Below, piece by piece: positions 1 to 5,250 of a DNA stretch of 22,224 nt (positions are counted from its first letter, which is position 1; the number at the start of each line of letters is the position of its first letter). The stretch spans positions 1 through 22,224 of the forward strand of contig CAZRXM010000012.1 of the NCBI GenBank assembly GCA_964604045.1. The letters run 5' to 3'. The position numbers were made by a program, and so were the translations under genes. The DNA comes from DRVP01 sp964604045 (GTDB taxonomy: Archaea; Thermoproteota; Bathyarchaeia; Bathyarchaeales; Bathycorpusculaceae). The notes beneath the pieces are model-generated. The model was not told where the DNA came from and did not search any database. It saw only the letters and a program-made list of their open reading frames with translations.

Positions 1-104
1 GACTTGACGAGGCTCACGTATAGGCTCATGCCGAGAAGGATTAGGGAAACGACGAGAACGTTGTGGAGGAAAAGCATTCCAACGGCTAAAAACTGGTTTT
101 TCAA
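1..104 (-). CDS. Partial membrane protein, N-terminal end only
   Basis: A minus-strand frame is open from the window edge to a stop near 140. It encodes a hydrophobic segment (LFLHNVLVVSLILLGMSLYV) behind a short polar stretch. Starts could be TTG at 104 or ATG at 77; no clear ribosome site decides between them. The pattern of one His-Asn before a long hydrophobic helix resembles the first membrane segment of SpoIIM/DUF95-type proteins, but only about 34 residues are visible, so this is a guess. The gene continues to the left of the window. Confidence 0.35.
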   Translation of the reverse strand, partial: MKNQFLAVGMLFLHNVLVVSLILLGMSLYVSLVK

Positions 105-236
105 AATCTGCAGAGTAAAAGATTGAAGAAAACCATGTTTTCATATGATGAAAGGAACAAAAGGGTGAAGAAAGCCAAGCCAAATAAAACCATGCGCTTC
201 TTGGATTCAGGCAAAGGTTTAGCCCCAGTAGGCGTC

Positions 237-692
237 TTAGAATGGCACGGTGGTAAACCACTTGACTATTAGTGTCAGCAGTCCTAGGACGAGGCCTAAC
301 AGTATAAGGATTGCCAGGTAGATTATAATGGCTAGTATTCCAATGGCGATAGCTCCAAGCCAACTGGTTCCAAACAAGCGTTTTATGAGCACCAGCCACG
401 TGATTAATATGAGAAGTAGCGCTATGATGTTTGGAATGAAGACTATGAAAAGGGTTGACAGCACTGTTCCGAGGAGTGCTATTATGAAGGCGTCTGAGAA
501 TAGTGTTCGCTTTCTGCCGACGACTATTAATCCTGCGAGGTAGAGTAGAACTGCCAACACGACAAGTTCAATTAGGAATAGGGCTAGGGTAAACAGCAGC
601 GTTAAGCCTTCCCTTATGCCCCACTGCCAGTCTCGCCTAGCGGCTATCAAAAGCAACGATGTGAAGATTCCCATAACACGGTGTACCATCAT
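237..692 (-). CDS. Multi-pass membrane protein of unknown function
   Basis: This 151-residue protein is almost entirely hydrophobic after a short basic N-terminus (HRVMG...ARRDWQW). Four or five membrane segments can be read, at about residues 27-55, 66-82, 85-104 and 112-145, the last long enough to be two. A basic loop (GRKR, about 59-62) and a KR pair near 104 are the main polar parts. I do not recognise the family. The start is ATG at 692, with a GTGATGG-like site just upstream; a second ATG follows at once. An A/T-rich TATA-like tract lies about 36 bases upstream. It sits downstream of the ferritin-like genes but has its own promoter signal, so membership in the iron/oxygen cluster is only positional. 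Confidence 0.7.
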   Translation of the reverse strand: MMVHRVMGIFTSLLLIAARRDWQWGIREGLTLLFTLALFLIELVVLAVLLYLAGLIVVGRKRTLFSDAFIIALLGTVLSTLFIVFIPNIIALLLILITWLVLIKRLFGTSWLGAIAIGILAIIIYLAILILLGLVLGLLTLIVKWFTTVPF

Positions 693-721
693 TTTCCATC
701 ACTATGTGTTAAGCATGTTGT

Positions 722-741
722 ATTTTTTAAAAATAAAAGAG
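722..741 (-). terminator. T-rich tract after the EncFtn-like gene
   Basis: Read on the minus strand, the sequence after the EncFtn-like stop codon contains CTTTTATTTTT, a typical archaeal oligo-T termination signal. The same A/T-rich tract continues into TTAAAAAATA, which is correctly placed to be the TATA element of the membrane protein gene starting at 692. It may therefore end one transcript and start the next. Call made from sequence pattern only. Confidence 0.4.
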
Positions 742-775
742 TTGTTGACTGTTAATTCAACGAACGTCGCCACGT

Positions 776-1057
776 TTACCCGGTTAACTCTTCGACTTCC
801 TTTTTTCCCTTTTCCAGCTCTTGAACCTGCTCAGCGTCCACTTTTAAGAGCAGCGTTTGAAACTCTCCGAGGTGAGTTTTCTCTTCCCTAGCAACTTCCA
901 AAAGCACCTTCTTGACATTTTCGTCACCTGCAACAGCTGCCAGCTGCTCGTAAAGGTTTATAGCGTCCAGCTCGGCTATCATGGCAACCCTTAAGATTTC
1001 ACAGTCCAGAAGTTTCTTTGAAACTTTTTCAACTCTAATTGGCATTTGTGAAAGCAT
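776..1057 (-). CDS. Stand-alone encapsulated-ferritin-like diiron protein
   Basis: The 93-residue product has a short two-helix ferritin-like core. Its central part (IAELDAINLYEQ and VAREEKTHLGEF) closely resembles, from memory, the N-terminal ferritin-like extension of the Pyrococcus furiosus encapsulin, and the encapsulated ferritin (EncFtn) family generally. The ferroxidase pattern is visible: E29, then E59-x-x-H62, the 30-residue spacing seen in EncFtn. Such proteins form ring-like assemblies in which two subunits share the diiron site. No encapsulin shell gene adjoins it: the next gene down is a small membrane protein. I chose ATG at 1057 because GAGGTG lies 7 bases upstream; the longer frame to 1102 would translate the TATA box. 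It probably oxidises Fe(II); storage without a shell is unclear. Confidence 0.8.
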   Translation of the reverse strand: MLSQMPIRVEKVSKKLLDCEILRVAMIAELDAINLYEQLAAVAGDENVKKVLLEVAREEKTHLGEFQTLLLKVDAEQVQELEKGKKEVEELTG

Positions 1058-1079
1058 CCTTTTCACCTCAAATGGAAAG

Positions 1080-1110
1080 TTTATAGCCACATGTACTCTC
1101 AACTTAAGTT
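1080..1110 (-). promoter_or_regulatory. Promoter of EncFtn-like gene with palindromic operator candidate
   Basis: On the minus strand, TATAAA (1085 to 1080) lies about 25 bases before the chosen ATG at 1057. Immediately upstream is a perfect 10-bp palindrome, AACTTAAGTT, at 1101-1110. Its position just upstream of the TATA/BRE region suits a metal- or redox-responsive regulator, but which protein binds is unknown. Confidence 0.45.
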
Positions 1111-1295
1111 AAACTTTATGTAATTTTATTGTAATGTGAACTGGGAAATGGCTATGCCGTATGGATTATTTCCCCTCCCTATCCCCCTCTATGATAAGGC
1201 GGATAATGGAATAGGAGAAGGATGAAATTTAGTTCGGGATTTCCATTACTTGTTTAAGTGGTGCTAATAAAAGGGGAGGGATGAAAAATGGGTTT

Positions 1296-1715
1296 TTATA
1301 GTTCTTCTGCTAGGGTTGTGAATAGGTCGTGGTGTTCCTCTTCCTCTCCTAGGATTTCTTCGAAAAGTCGGGCTGTCGTTATGTCGTTTTCTTTCTCCGC
1401 CTGGGCTATGATCTCCTTATAGAGGTTTATGGCGTTTTCCTCGTCTTTGATGTTGCGTTCAATCATTTCCTTCAGGGTTTTTCCAACAAATATTTCGGTT
1501 GGCTTTGTTGTGGGCGTCCCGCCCAAGTAGACAAGTCTTTCGGCAATGACTTCAGCGTGCTTCATCTCCGTTATTGCCACCTTTTTCAGTTCTTCTTGGA
1601 CGGCGAACCCTTTAACCCCACTCCATTGAACGTGTTGCCACATATACTGGATGGATACTTGCAGTTCCCTTGCTATGGCGTCGTTCAGCATGTCTAACAG
1701 CTTTTTAGAAGCCAA
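1296..1715 (-). CDS. Bacterioferritin-like ferritin
   Basis: This 139-residue four-helix ferritin-like protein carries a full set of ferroxidase ligands: E17, E50, H53, E93, E125 and H128, matching the six diiron ligands of bacterioferritin. M51 sits between E50 and H53 (TEMKHAE), the position of the haem-ligating Met in E. coli Bfr, so haem binding between subunits is plausible. The function would be Fe(II) oxidation using O2 or H2O2, with iron storage or peroxide removal. At 139 residues it is slightly shorter than typical Bfr (about 155), resembling archaeal Bfr/Dps-like proteins. The start is TTG at 1715 behind GGAGGTG; an upstream ATG is out of frame. It has its own TATA box and lies 75 bases after the preceding ferritin-like gene. 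Confidence 0.88.
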   Translation of the reverse strand: MASKKLLDMLNDAIARELQVSIQYMWQHVQWSGVKGFAVQEELKKVAITEMKHAEVIAERLVYLGGTPTTKPTEIFVGKTLKEMIERNIKDEENAINLYKEIIAQAEKENDITTARLFEEILGEEEEHHDLFTTLAEEL

Positions 1716-1758
1716 ACGTTTTCACCTCCATTCAGTTCTGCTCTTTCAAATTTAAAAC

Positions 1759-1764
1759 TTTATA
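1759..1764 (-). promoter_or_regulatory. TATA box of bacterioferritin-like gene
   Basis: Read on the minus strand, TATAAA lies about 45 bases before the TTG start at 1715, predicting a leader of about 20 bases that contains the GGAGGTG ribosome site. This suggests that the gene is transcribed separately from the upstream defence genes, at least in part. Confidence 0.5.
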
Positions 1765-1790
1765 CAGGAGAAAGGGATGTTGAAGGGTGT

Positions 1791-2267
1791 TTATCCGCCT
1801 GGTGCACCGTGGAATGGAACGTTTTTCCAGAGGACGTCCCACCAGTCTTCCTCTGTTATTGTTTCGCCCCTAACAATGATTTCTAAAACTTCTTTTAGGA
1901 GCTGGTGATGCCTTTTCTCGTCGGCTAATATGGCGTTTAAGAGAAGCCTAACTTTCTCGTTTTCAACAGTTGGTAGTATGTCACTTATCTTCTTAATCAG
2001 CTCTACTTCCATGCGTATATGTTTCTCCACGAGACTCCGCTGTTTGTCAAGGTGTTCTTGGGAAAGGGCTTGCTGTGTTGTTGTTAAAAGCTTTAGGGCT
2101 GCGTCGTACATTTCGGCGTGCTTCAAGGAGTCCAGTGAAATCCCCTTTAAAACGCCTCTTACGGAGGGGTTGCCAATGCTTTTCAAGGCTTCGTTGAGCG
2201 AATCCACAATCTCGTTTTCCACGGTTATCTGCCGCCTGATGAAGTTTAGAAGCGTGTTTTCAGACAA
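1791..2267 (-). CDS. Ferritin-like domain protein
   Basis: This 158-residue, largely helical protein has ferritin/rubrerythrin-superfamily spacing of acidic and His residues: E17/E19 in helix 1, D46 and H50 in helix 2 (LDSLKHAEMY), E87/E89 in helix 3, and E117-x-x-H120 in helix 4 (DEKRHHQLL). The helix-2 motif is unusual: the Glu expected three residues before H50 is Ser, with Asp at minus four, so metal binding may differ from classical rubrerythrin. The C-terminal tail is Trp-rich and ends in Gly-Ala-Pro-Gly-Gly. The start is TTG at 2267 behind GGAGGAGC. It follows the flavodoxin gene by 36 bases and is probably in the same operon. Diiron oxidation or peroxide reduction is inferred, not shown. 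Confidence 0.78.
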   Translation of the reverse strand: MSENTLLNFIRRQITVENEIVDSLNEALKSIGNPSVRGVLKGISLDSLKHAEMYDAALKLLTTTQQALSQEHLDKQRSLVEKHIRMEVELIKKISDILPTVENEKVRLLLNAILADEKRHHQLLKEVLEIIVRGETITEEDWWDVLWKNVPFHGAPGG

Positions 2268-2303
2268 ACCTGCTCCTCCTCCATGTCTAAATGTATTTGC
2301 AGC

Positions 2304-2744
2304 CTATTTATGGACAACTTTTTCGGCAACTTTTCTTCCTAGCTCCCTACACTTTTCGAGGGCTGGCTGGTCCGGTGTGTAACGTACAAGCAGAGGCGGC
2401 TCCACCACCTCCATTCCAAAACGTTTTTTCATGATTTCTAGGACAAGCCTTGGGGCTTCACCGCTCCACCCATAGGACCCAAAAGCCGCACCGACTTTTC
2501 CTTTCAAGTCAACGTTTTTCACAGCTGCTTCTTCGAAAAGTCTTTTCAAGTCCATGACTGTGTCATGGTGATATGTGGGCGTACCCACTATTATGGCGTC
2601 AAAGTCCTTTAGTTGCTCGGCCTCCACGTGGAACGTTAGCTCCGTTTCTAAGCCAGGCACAGTATTGACACCTTCAACCACAGCCTTGGCCATCTTCTCC
2701 GTGTTACCGGTCTTACTGTAATATATGACTAGGATTTTTGGCAT
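2304..2744 (-). CDS. Flavodoxin-like protein
   Basis: The 146-residue product is a single flavodoxin domain. The FMN phosphate-binding loop SKTGNT is at residues 10-15 after the first beta strand (ILVIYY). GTPTYHHD, near 54-61, and AFGSYGWSGEA, near 88-98, match the isoalloxazine-binding loops of flavodoxins and of the flavodoxin part of flavodiiron proteins. The metallo-beta-lactamase half of a flavodiiron protein is absent, so this is an electron carrier. I chose ATG at 2744 (AGGTGG eight bases upstream) over an in-frame TTG at 2762. It lies 20 bases after the superoxide dismutase gene, and probably donates electrons to neighbouring peroxide- or superoxide-handling enzymes; the partner is inferred. 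Confidence 0.88.
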   Translation of the reverse strand: MPKILVIYYSKTGNTEKMAKAVVEGVNTVPGLETELTFHVEAEQLKDFDAIIVGTPTYHHDTVMDLKRLFEEAAVKNVDLKGKVGAAFGSYGWSGEAPRLVLEIMKKRFGMEVVEPPLLVRYTPDQPALEKCRELGRKVAEKVVHK

Positions 2745-2764
2745 GACGTCTTCCACCTGCAAGC

Positions 2765-3379
2765 TTATTTTAGGGCTTCTTCCAAGCGTTTGCCTACAGC
2801 GTCCCAGTTGACGATGTTCCAGAAAGCCTCTACAAATTTGCCCCTATCGTTTTTGTAGTCTATGTAGTAGGCGTGTTCGAAGACGTCTAAAACCATCAGA
2901 ATCGGAAACGCTGGGTAGACGTTCACGTTGTGTTTCTCCACCTGCATCAGCATTAGTCGGCCAGTTTGTTTGCACACTGTTAGGGCTGCCCATCCTGAAC
3001 CTTCAACGCTTACAGCTGCCTGCGAAAACTCTTTCTTGAAACGTTCAAAGCTTCCGAAATCCTCAACAATTTTGTCGGCTAGTTTGCCTCCTGGTTCTCC
3101 GCCCCCACTTTTTGGTGGGGCTAGGTTTCCCCAGAAAAGCGAATGCAGTAAGTGTCCGGCGACGTTCCAGGAAAGCTCTTTTAGAGCGGCTTTAACGTCT
3201 AGGTCCAAGTTTTCTCGTCTGGCTTTGTCCAGCCTCTGAAGGATGGCGTTTGCGCCGTTGACGTAGGCTTGGTGATGTTTACTGTGGTGTATTCGCAGCT
3301 GTTCCTCGGAAACGTAGGGCTGCAGGTCGCCGTAGCCGTAGGGCAGCTGAGGTAAAACATACAGTTTGGCTTGCTCCAA
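2765..3379 (-). CDS. sod: Superoxide dismutase, Fe/Mn family
   Basis: This 204-residue protein is a full-length iron/manganese superoxide dismutase, converting superoxide to O2 and H2O2 in the cytoplasm. The N-terminal helical hairpin contains HHSKHHQAYV, with H31 as first metal ligand. H79 (LLHSLFWGNL) is the second, and D165 and H169 (VLDVFEHAYYIDY) complete the site. Whether Fe, Mn or both is used cannot be told safely. The start is TTG at 3379, preceded by a strong GGAGGTGG site. It lies between rubredoxin (14 bases upstream) and flavodoxin (20 bases downstream), so the H2O2 produced could pass to the peroxiredoxin and OsmC-like enzymes of the same cluster. Confidence 0.96.
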   Translation of the reverse strand: MEQAKLYVLPQLPYGYGDLQPYVSEEQLRIHHSKHHQAYVNGANAILQRLDKARRENLDLDVKAALKELSWNVAGHLLHSLFWGNLAPPKSGGGEPGGKLADKIVEDFGSFERFKKEFSQAAVSVEGSGWAALTVCKQTGRLMLMQVEKHNVNVYPAFPILMVLDVFEHAYYIDYKNDRGKFVEAFWNIVNWDAVGKRLEEALK

Positions 3380-3393
3380 AACTCCACCTCCTT

Positions 3394-3555
3394 CTAGTCT
3401 TTCCTAACAAATTGGTCTTTTGGAGCGCCGCAAACGGGGCATGTCCAGTTTTTCGGTAAAGCCTCAAAGGGCGTTCCCGGCTTTATGCCGTGTTCTGGGT
3501 CTCCGACGGCTGGGTCGTAAATGTATCCGCAGATCAAACATTCCCACCTTGCCAA
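3394..3555 (-). CDS. Rubredoxin
   Basis: This 53-residue protein is too short for ordinary ORF cut-offs but is a complete rubredoxin. C6-L-I-C9 followed by GYIYDP, and C39-P-V-C42 followed by GAPKDQF, form the single Fe(Cys)4 site; the intervening GDPEHGIKPGTPFEALP is the standard loop. It carries one electron at low potential, typically to superoxide reductases, rubrerythrins or flavodiiron proteins. The start is TTG at 3555, 13 bases after the OsmC-like stop, with a purine-rich GAGGG site upstream. Its position between OsmC and superoxide dismutase suggests that it supplies electrons to the peroxide-reducing or diiron proteins here. Confidence 0.95.
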   Translation of the reverse strand: MARWECLICGYIYDPAVGDPEHGIKPGTPFEALPKNWTCPVCGAPKDQFVRKD

Positions 3556-3568
3556 GGCCCGCCGCCCT

Positions 3569-3985
3569 CTATTCCTCCGTTTTAATTTTGTAGCTAACTT
3601 TGACGCCGGCTTTTTCGAAAAGCTTTCCGACCGGGCAATTTTCCACAGTTAGTTTGAAAAGCCTTTGAATGGTTTCTTCCGGGGCTTCTGTTTTTACTAG
3701 AATGTCGAATGCTGCCTCCGTAACTGTTCCGGCTTCGTCGGATTTTATGGCTTCAAGCTTAACCTCTAAATCTTTGAGTTGAACCCTCATTTTCCTGGCC
3801 ATTAAAGCGAAAATTGTTGCAAAGCATCCTGCGTAGCTCATAATGCATAGTTCGAGGGCTGTTGGTCCCATGTCTGTTCCAAGCTCGGGCGGCAAGTCGA
3901 GACATACGCTGTGGGCTCTTCCATTATCAACGGCTATTCGTAAGTCTTTAACAAGCTTGGCTGTAGAACGAAGTTTTTGCACCAT
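3569..3985 (-). CDS. OsmC/Ohr family protein
   Basis: The 138-residue product has the OsmC fold and its two redox cysteines: C54 in YAGCFATIFA at the start of the central helix, and C117 in ENCPVGKL. OsmC/Ohr enzymes reduce organic hydroperoxides through a Cys pair. The LELCIMSYAGC stretch fits the general OsmC group better than the Ohr subgroup, so substrate preference is uncertain. The start is ATG at 3985 with GAGGTG seven bases upstream. It lies 33 bases downstream of the peroxiredoxin gene and 13 bases upstream of rubredoxin, so all three are probably co-transcribed. Confidence 0.88.
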   Translation of the reverse strand: MVQKLRSTAKLVKDLRIAVDNGRAHSVCLDLPPELGTDMGPTALELCIMSYAGCFATIFALMARKMRVQLKDLEVKLEAIKSDEAGTVTEAAFDILVKTEAPEETIQRLFKLTVENCPVGKLFEKAGVKVSYKIKTEE

Positions 3986-4018
3986 ACATTTTCACCTCAC
4001 TGGTCATAAAAGGGGGGG

Positions 4019-4684
4019 TTAGGGAAGCTTTTTCTTGCATAGGAACCAGTCGACGCACTCGTAACCTTGCTGGGCGGCCTCTTGCAATCGTTTTTCAGCA
4101 TCCTCTTGTGTGGTTGGCGGCGGCACTATGACCGGATCGCCGGGTCTCCAGTTGGCTGGCAAAGCCACCTTAAACTTGTCAGCTGTCTGCAGGGCGTCGA
4201 TGAGTCTCAGAATTTCATCCATGTTCCTTCCAACGTTTAGCGGGTAATATATCATCGCCCGTAGCTTCATCTCCGGGTCTATCACAAAGACGCAGCGCAC
4301 GGCAGCTGTTGTGCTTTGTTTGGGATGAATCATGCCGAAAAGGTTAGCGACCTTCATGTCCAAGTCGGCTATTATTGGAAACGGTATGGTTACGCCAAAC
4401 TTATCCTTGATCATTCTAACCCAGGCGATGTGGGAGTAGACGCTGTCAACGCTTAACCCGATGAGTTGGACGTTACGTTTCGCAAGCTCCGGGTAGATTT
4501 GGGCGAAAGCCACGAACTCTGTTGTGCAGACCGGCGTAAAGTCAGCTGGATGCGAGAATAGAATTACCCATTTTCCCTTGAAGTCTGAAAGCCTAATCTT
4601 GCCGTGGGTTGTCACAGCCTCAAAGTCTGGGACAACTTCGCCGAGGCTTATAAGCGGCTTTTCCTCTTCAACTTTTTCCTCCAA
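4019..4684 (-). CDS. Peroxiredoxin, Prx6/archaeal thioredoxin-peroxidase type
   Basis: This 221-residue peroxiredoxin reduces H2O2 and alkyl hydroperoxides. The peroxidatic cysteine is C53 in PADFTPVCTTE. The long C-terminal arm ends with GYECVDWFLC, giving C210 and C216, placed like the two extra cysteines of the Aeropyrum pernix thioredoxin peroxidase (C50, C207, C213 by my recollection), a decameric enzyme. W180 in NWRPGD and the PPPTTQEDA linker are also typical. The start is TTG at 4684 behind GAGAGGA; an ATG at 4692 is in another frame. It heads the minus-strand defence operon and is divergent from the Lrp-type regulator, with a TATA-like ATAAAA 38 bases upstream. Confidence 0.95.
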   Translation of the reverse strand: MEEKVEEEKPLISLGEVVPDFEAVTTHGKIRLSDFKGKWVILFSHPADFTPVCTTEFVAFAQIYPELAKRNVQLIGLSVDSVYSHIAWVRMIKDKFGVTIPFPIIADLDMKVANLFGMIHPKQSTTAAVRCVFVIDPEMKLRAMIYYPLNVGRNMDEILRLIDALQTADKFKVALPANWRPGDPVIVPPPTTQEDAEKRLQEAAQQGYECVDWFLCKKKLP

Positions 4685-4719
4685 AACTCATTCCTCTCAA
4701 TTTTCGTACGCCACAATCC

Positions 4720-4725
4720 TTTTAT
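4720..4725 (-). promoter_or_regulatory. TATA-like element of peroxiredoxin operon
   Basis: Read on the minus strand, the sequence is GGATAAAAGG. The element is 38 bases before the TTG start at 4684, which predicts transcription starting near 4697 and a leader of about 12 bases. Pattern-based call. Confidence 0.45.
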
Positions 4726-4734
4726 CCTCCGAAG

Positions 4735-4740
4735 TTTATA
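4735..4740 (+). promoter_or_regulatory. TATA box of Lrp-family gene
   Basis: TTTATA is followed by TG, with its centre about 50 bases before the ATG at 4788, predicting a leader of about 20-25 bases. Four bases downstream starts one copy of the TTTTCGTAC repeat, a position where a bound protein would block transcription initiation. Confidence 0.5.
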
Positions 4741-4787
4741 TGCTTTTCGTACAATATTCGGCTAAAACATACAAAAATGGTGCGAAA

Positions 4788-5234
4788 ATGGTAAAAAAGA
4801 TTGCGGAAATAGACGAAATCGACCAGAAAATCTTAAAGCTTCTAGAGGAGGATGCGAGGCTTCCGTTTCTAGAGATAGCCAAAAAGCTGAAACTGAGCGA
4901 GTCCACCGTTCGAAAAAGGGTTCAAGCCCTAAAAGAAAAGGGCGTAATAAAAAGGTTCACTGTAGAAATCGACCCGGCAAAGATAGGCTTGAACACGGTT
5001 GCGATAGTGGGTATAGACGTTGATCCGCCGAAACTTCTAGAGGTTGCCCAAAAACTCTGTGAGTTTAAAGAAATCCGCTGTGTGGCAACATCTACAGGCG
5101 ACCACATGATAATGACTGAGATATGGACTAAAGATGGCCGGGAACTTACGAGGCTTATCTCAGAGAAAATAGGTCCCATTGAGGGTGTTAAGAAGATTTG
5201 TCCGGCAATAATCCTTGAGAGGCTCAAAGGCTAA
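4788..5234 (+). CDS. Lrp/AsnC family transcription regulator
   Basis: This 148-residue protein has the Lrp layout. A winged helix-turn-helix domain spans about residues 8-60 (IDQKILKLLEEDARLPFLEI, then LSESTVRKRVQALKEKG as the recognition part). A RAM ligand-binding domain spans about 65-145, with the G104-D105 pair in TSTGDHMIM. Such proteins form octamers that bind amino acids or other small ligands. The start is ATG at 4788; an ATG at 4777 is out of frame, and a longer open frame upstream would run through the promoter. It is divergent from the peroxiredoxin operon and directly upstream of the metal ATPase, so it is a candidate regulator of both and probably of itself; this is inference from position. 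Confidence 0.9.
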   Translation: MVKKIAEIDEIDQKILKLLEEDARLPFLEIAKKLKLSESTVRKRVQALKEKGVIKRFTVEIDPAKIGLNTVAIVGIDVDPPKLLEVAQKLCEFKEIRCVATSTGDHMIMTEIWTKDGRELTRLISEKIGPIEGVKKICPAIILERLKG

Positions 5235-5250
5235 AAGGCTGGAGAAGGGT

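Larger units (their letters stand above)
4701..4752. repeat. Direct repeat TTTTCGTAC in Prx/Lrp divergent promoter
   Basis: The 9-mer TTTTCGTAC occurs at 4701-4709 and again at 4744-4752, 43 bp apart, about four helical turns. One copy lies between the peroxiredoxin TATA box and its start; the other lies directly after the regulator's TATA box. Lrp-family proteins often bind helically phased repeats and block their own promoter, so these are reasonable candidate sites. Confidence 0.45.

Noticed and set aside
1058..1102. Longer start for the EncFtn-like protein at 1102
   Set aside because: It would translate the TATA box, and the ATG at 1057 has a well-placed GAGGTG.
1103..1295. Possible short peptide or RNA gene between the EncFtn-like and bacterioferritin-like genes
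   Set aside because: A 25-codon frame from ATG near 1150 has no ribosome site or recognisable sequence, and no stable fold or tRNA feature was seen; only the promoter elements at the left end are supported.
4524..4787. N-terminal extension of the Lrp-family protein back to 4524
   Set aside because: The open frame runs antisense through the peroxiredoxin gene and across both TATA boxes; the Lrp domain begins right after the ATG at 4788.
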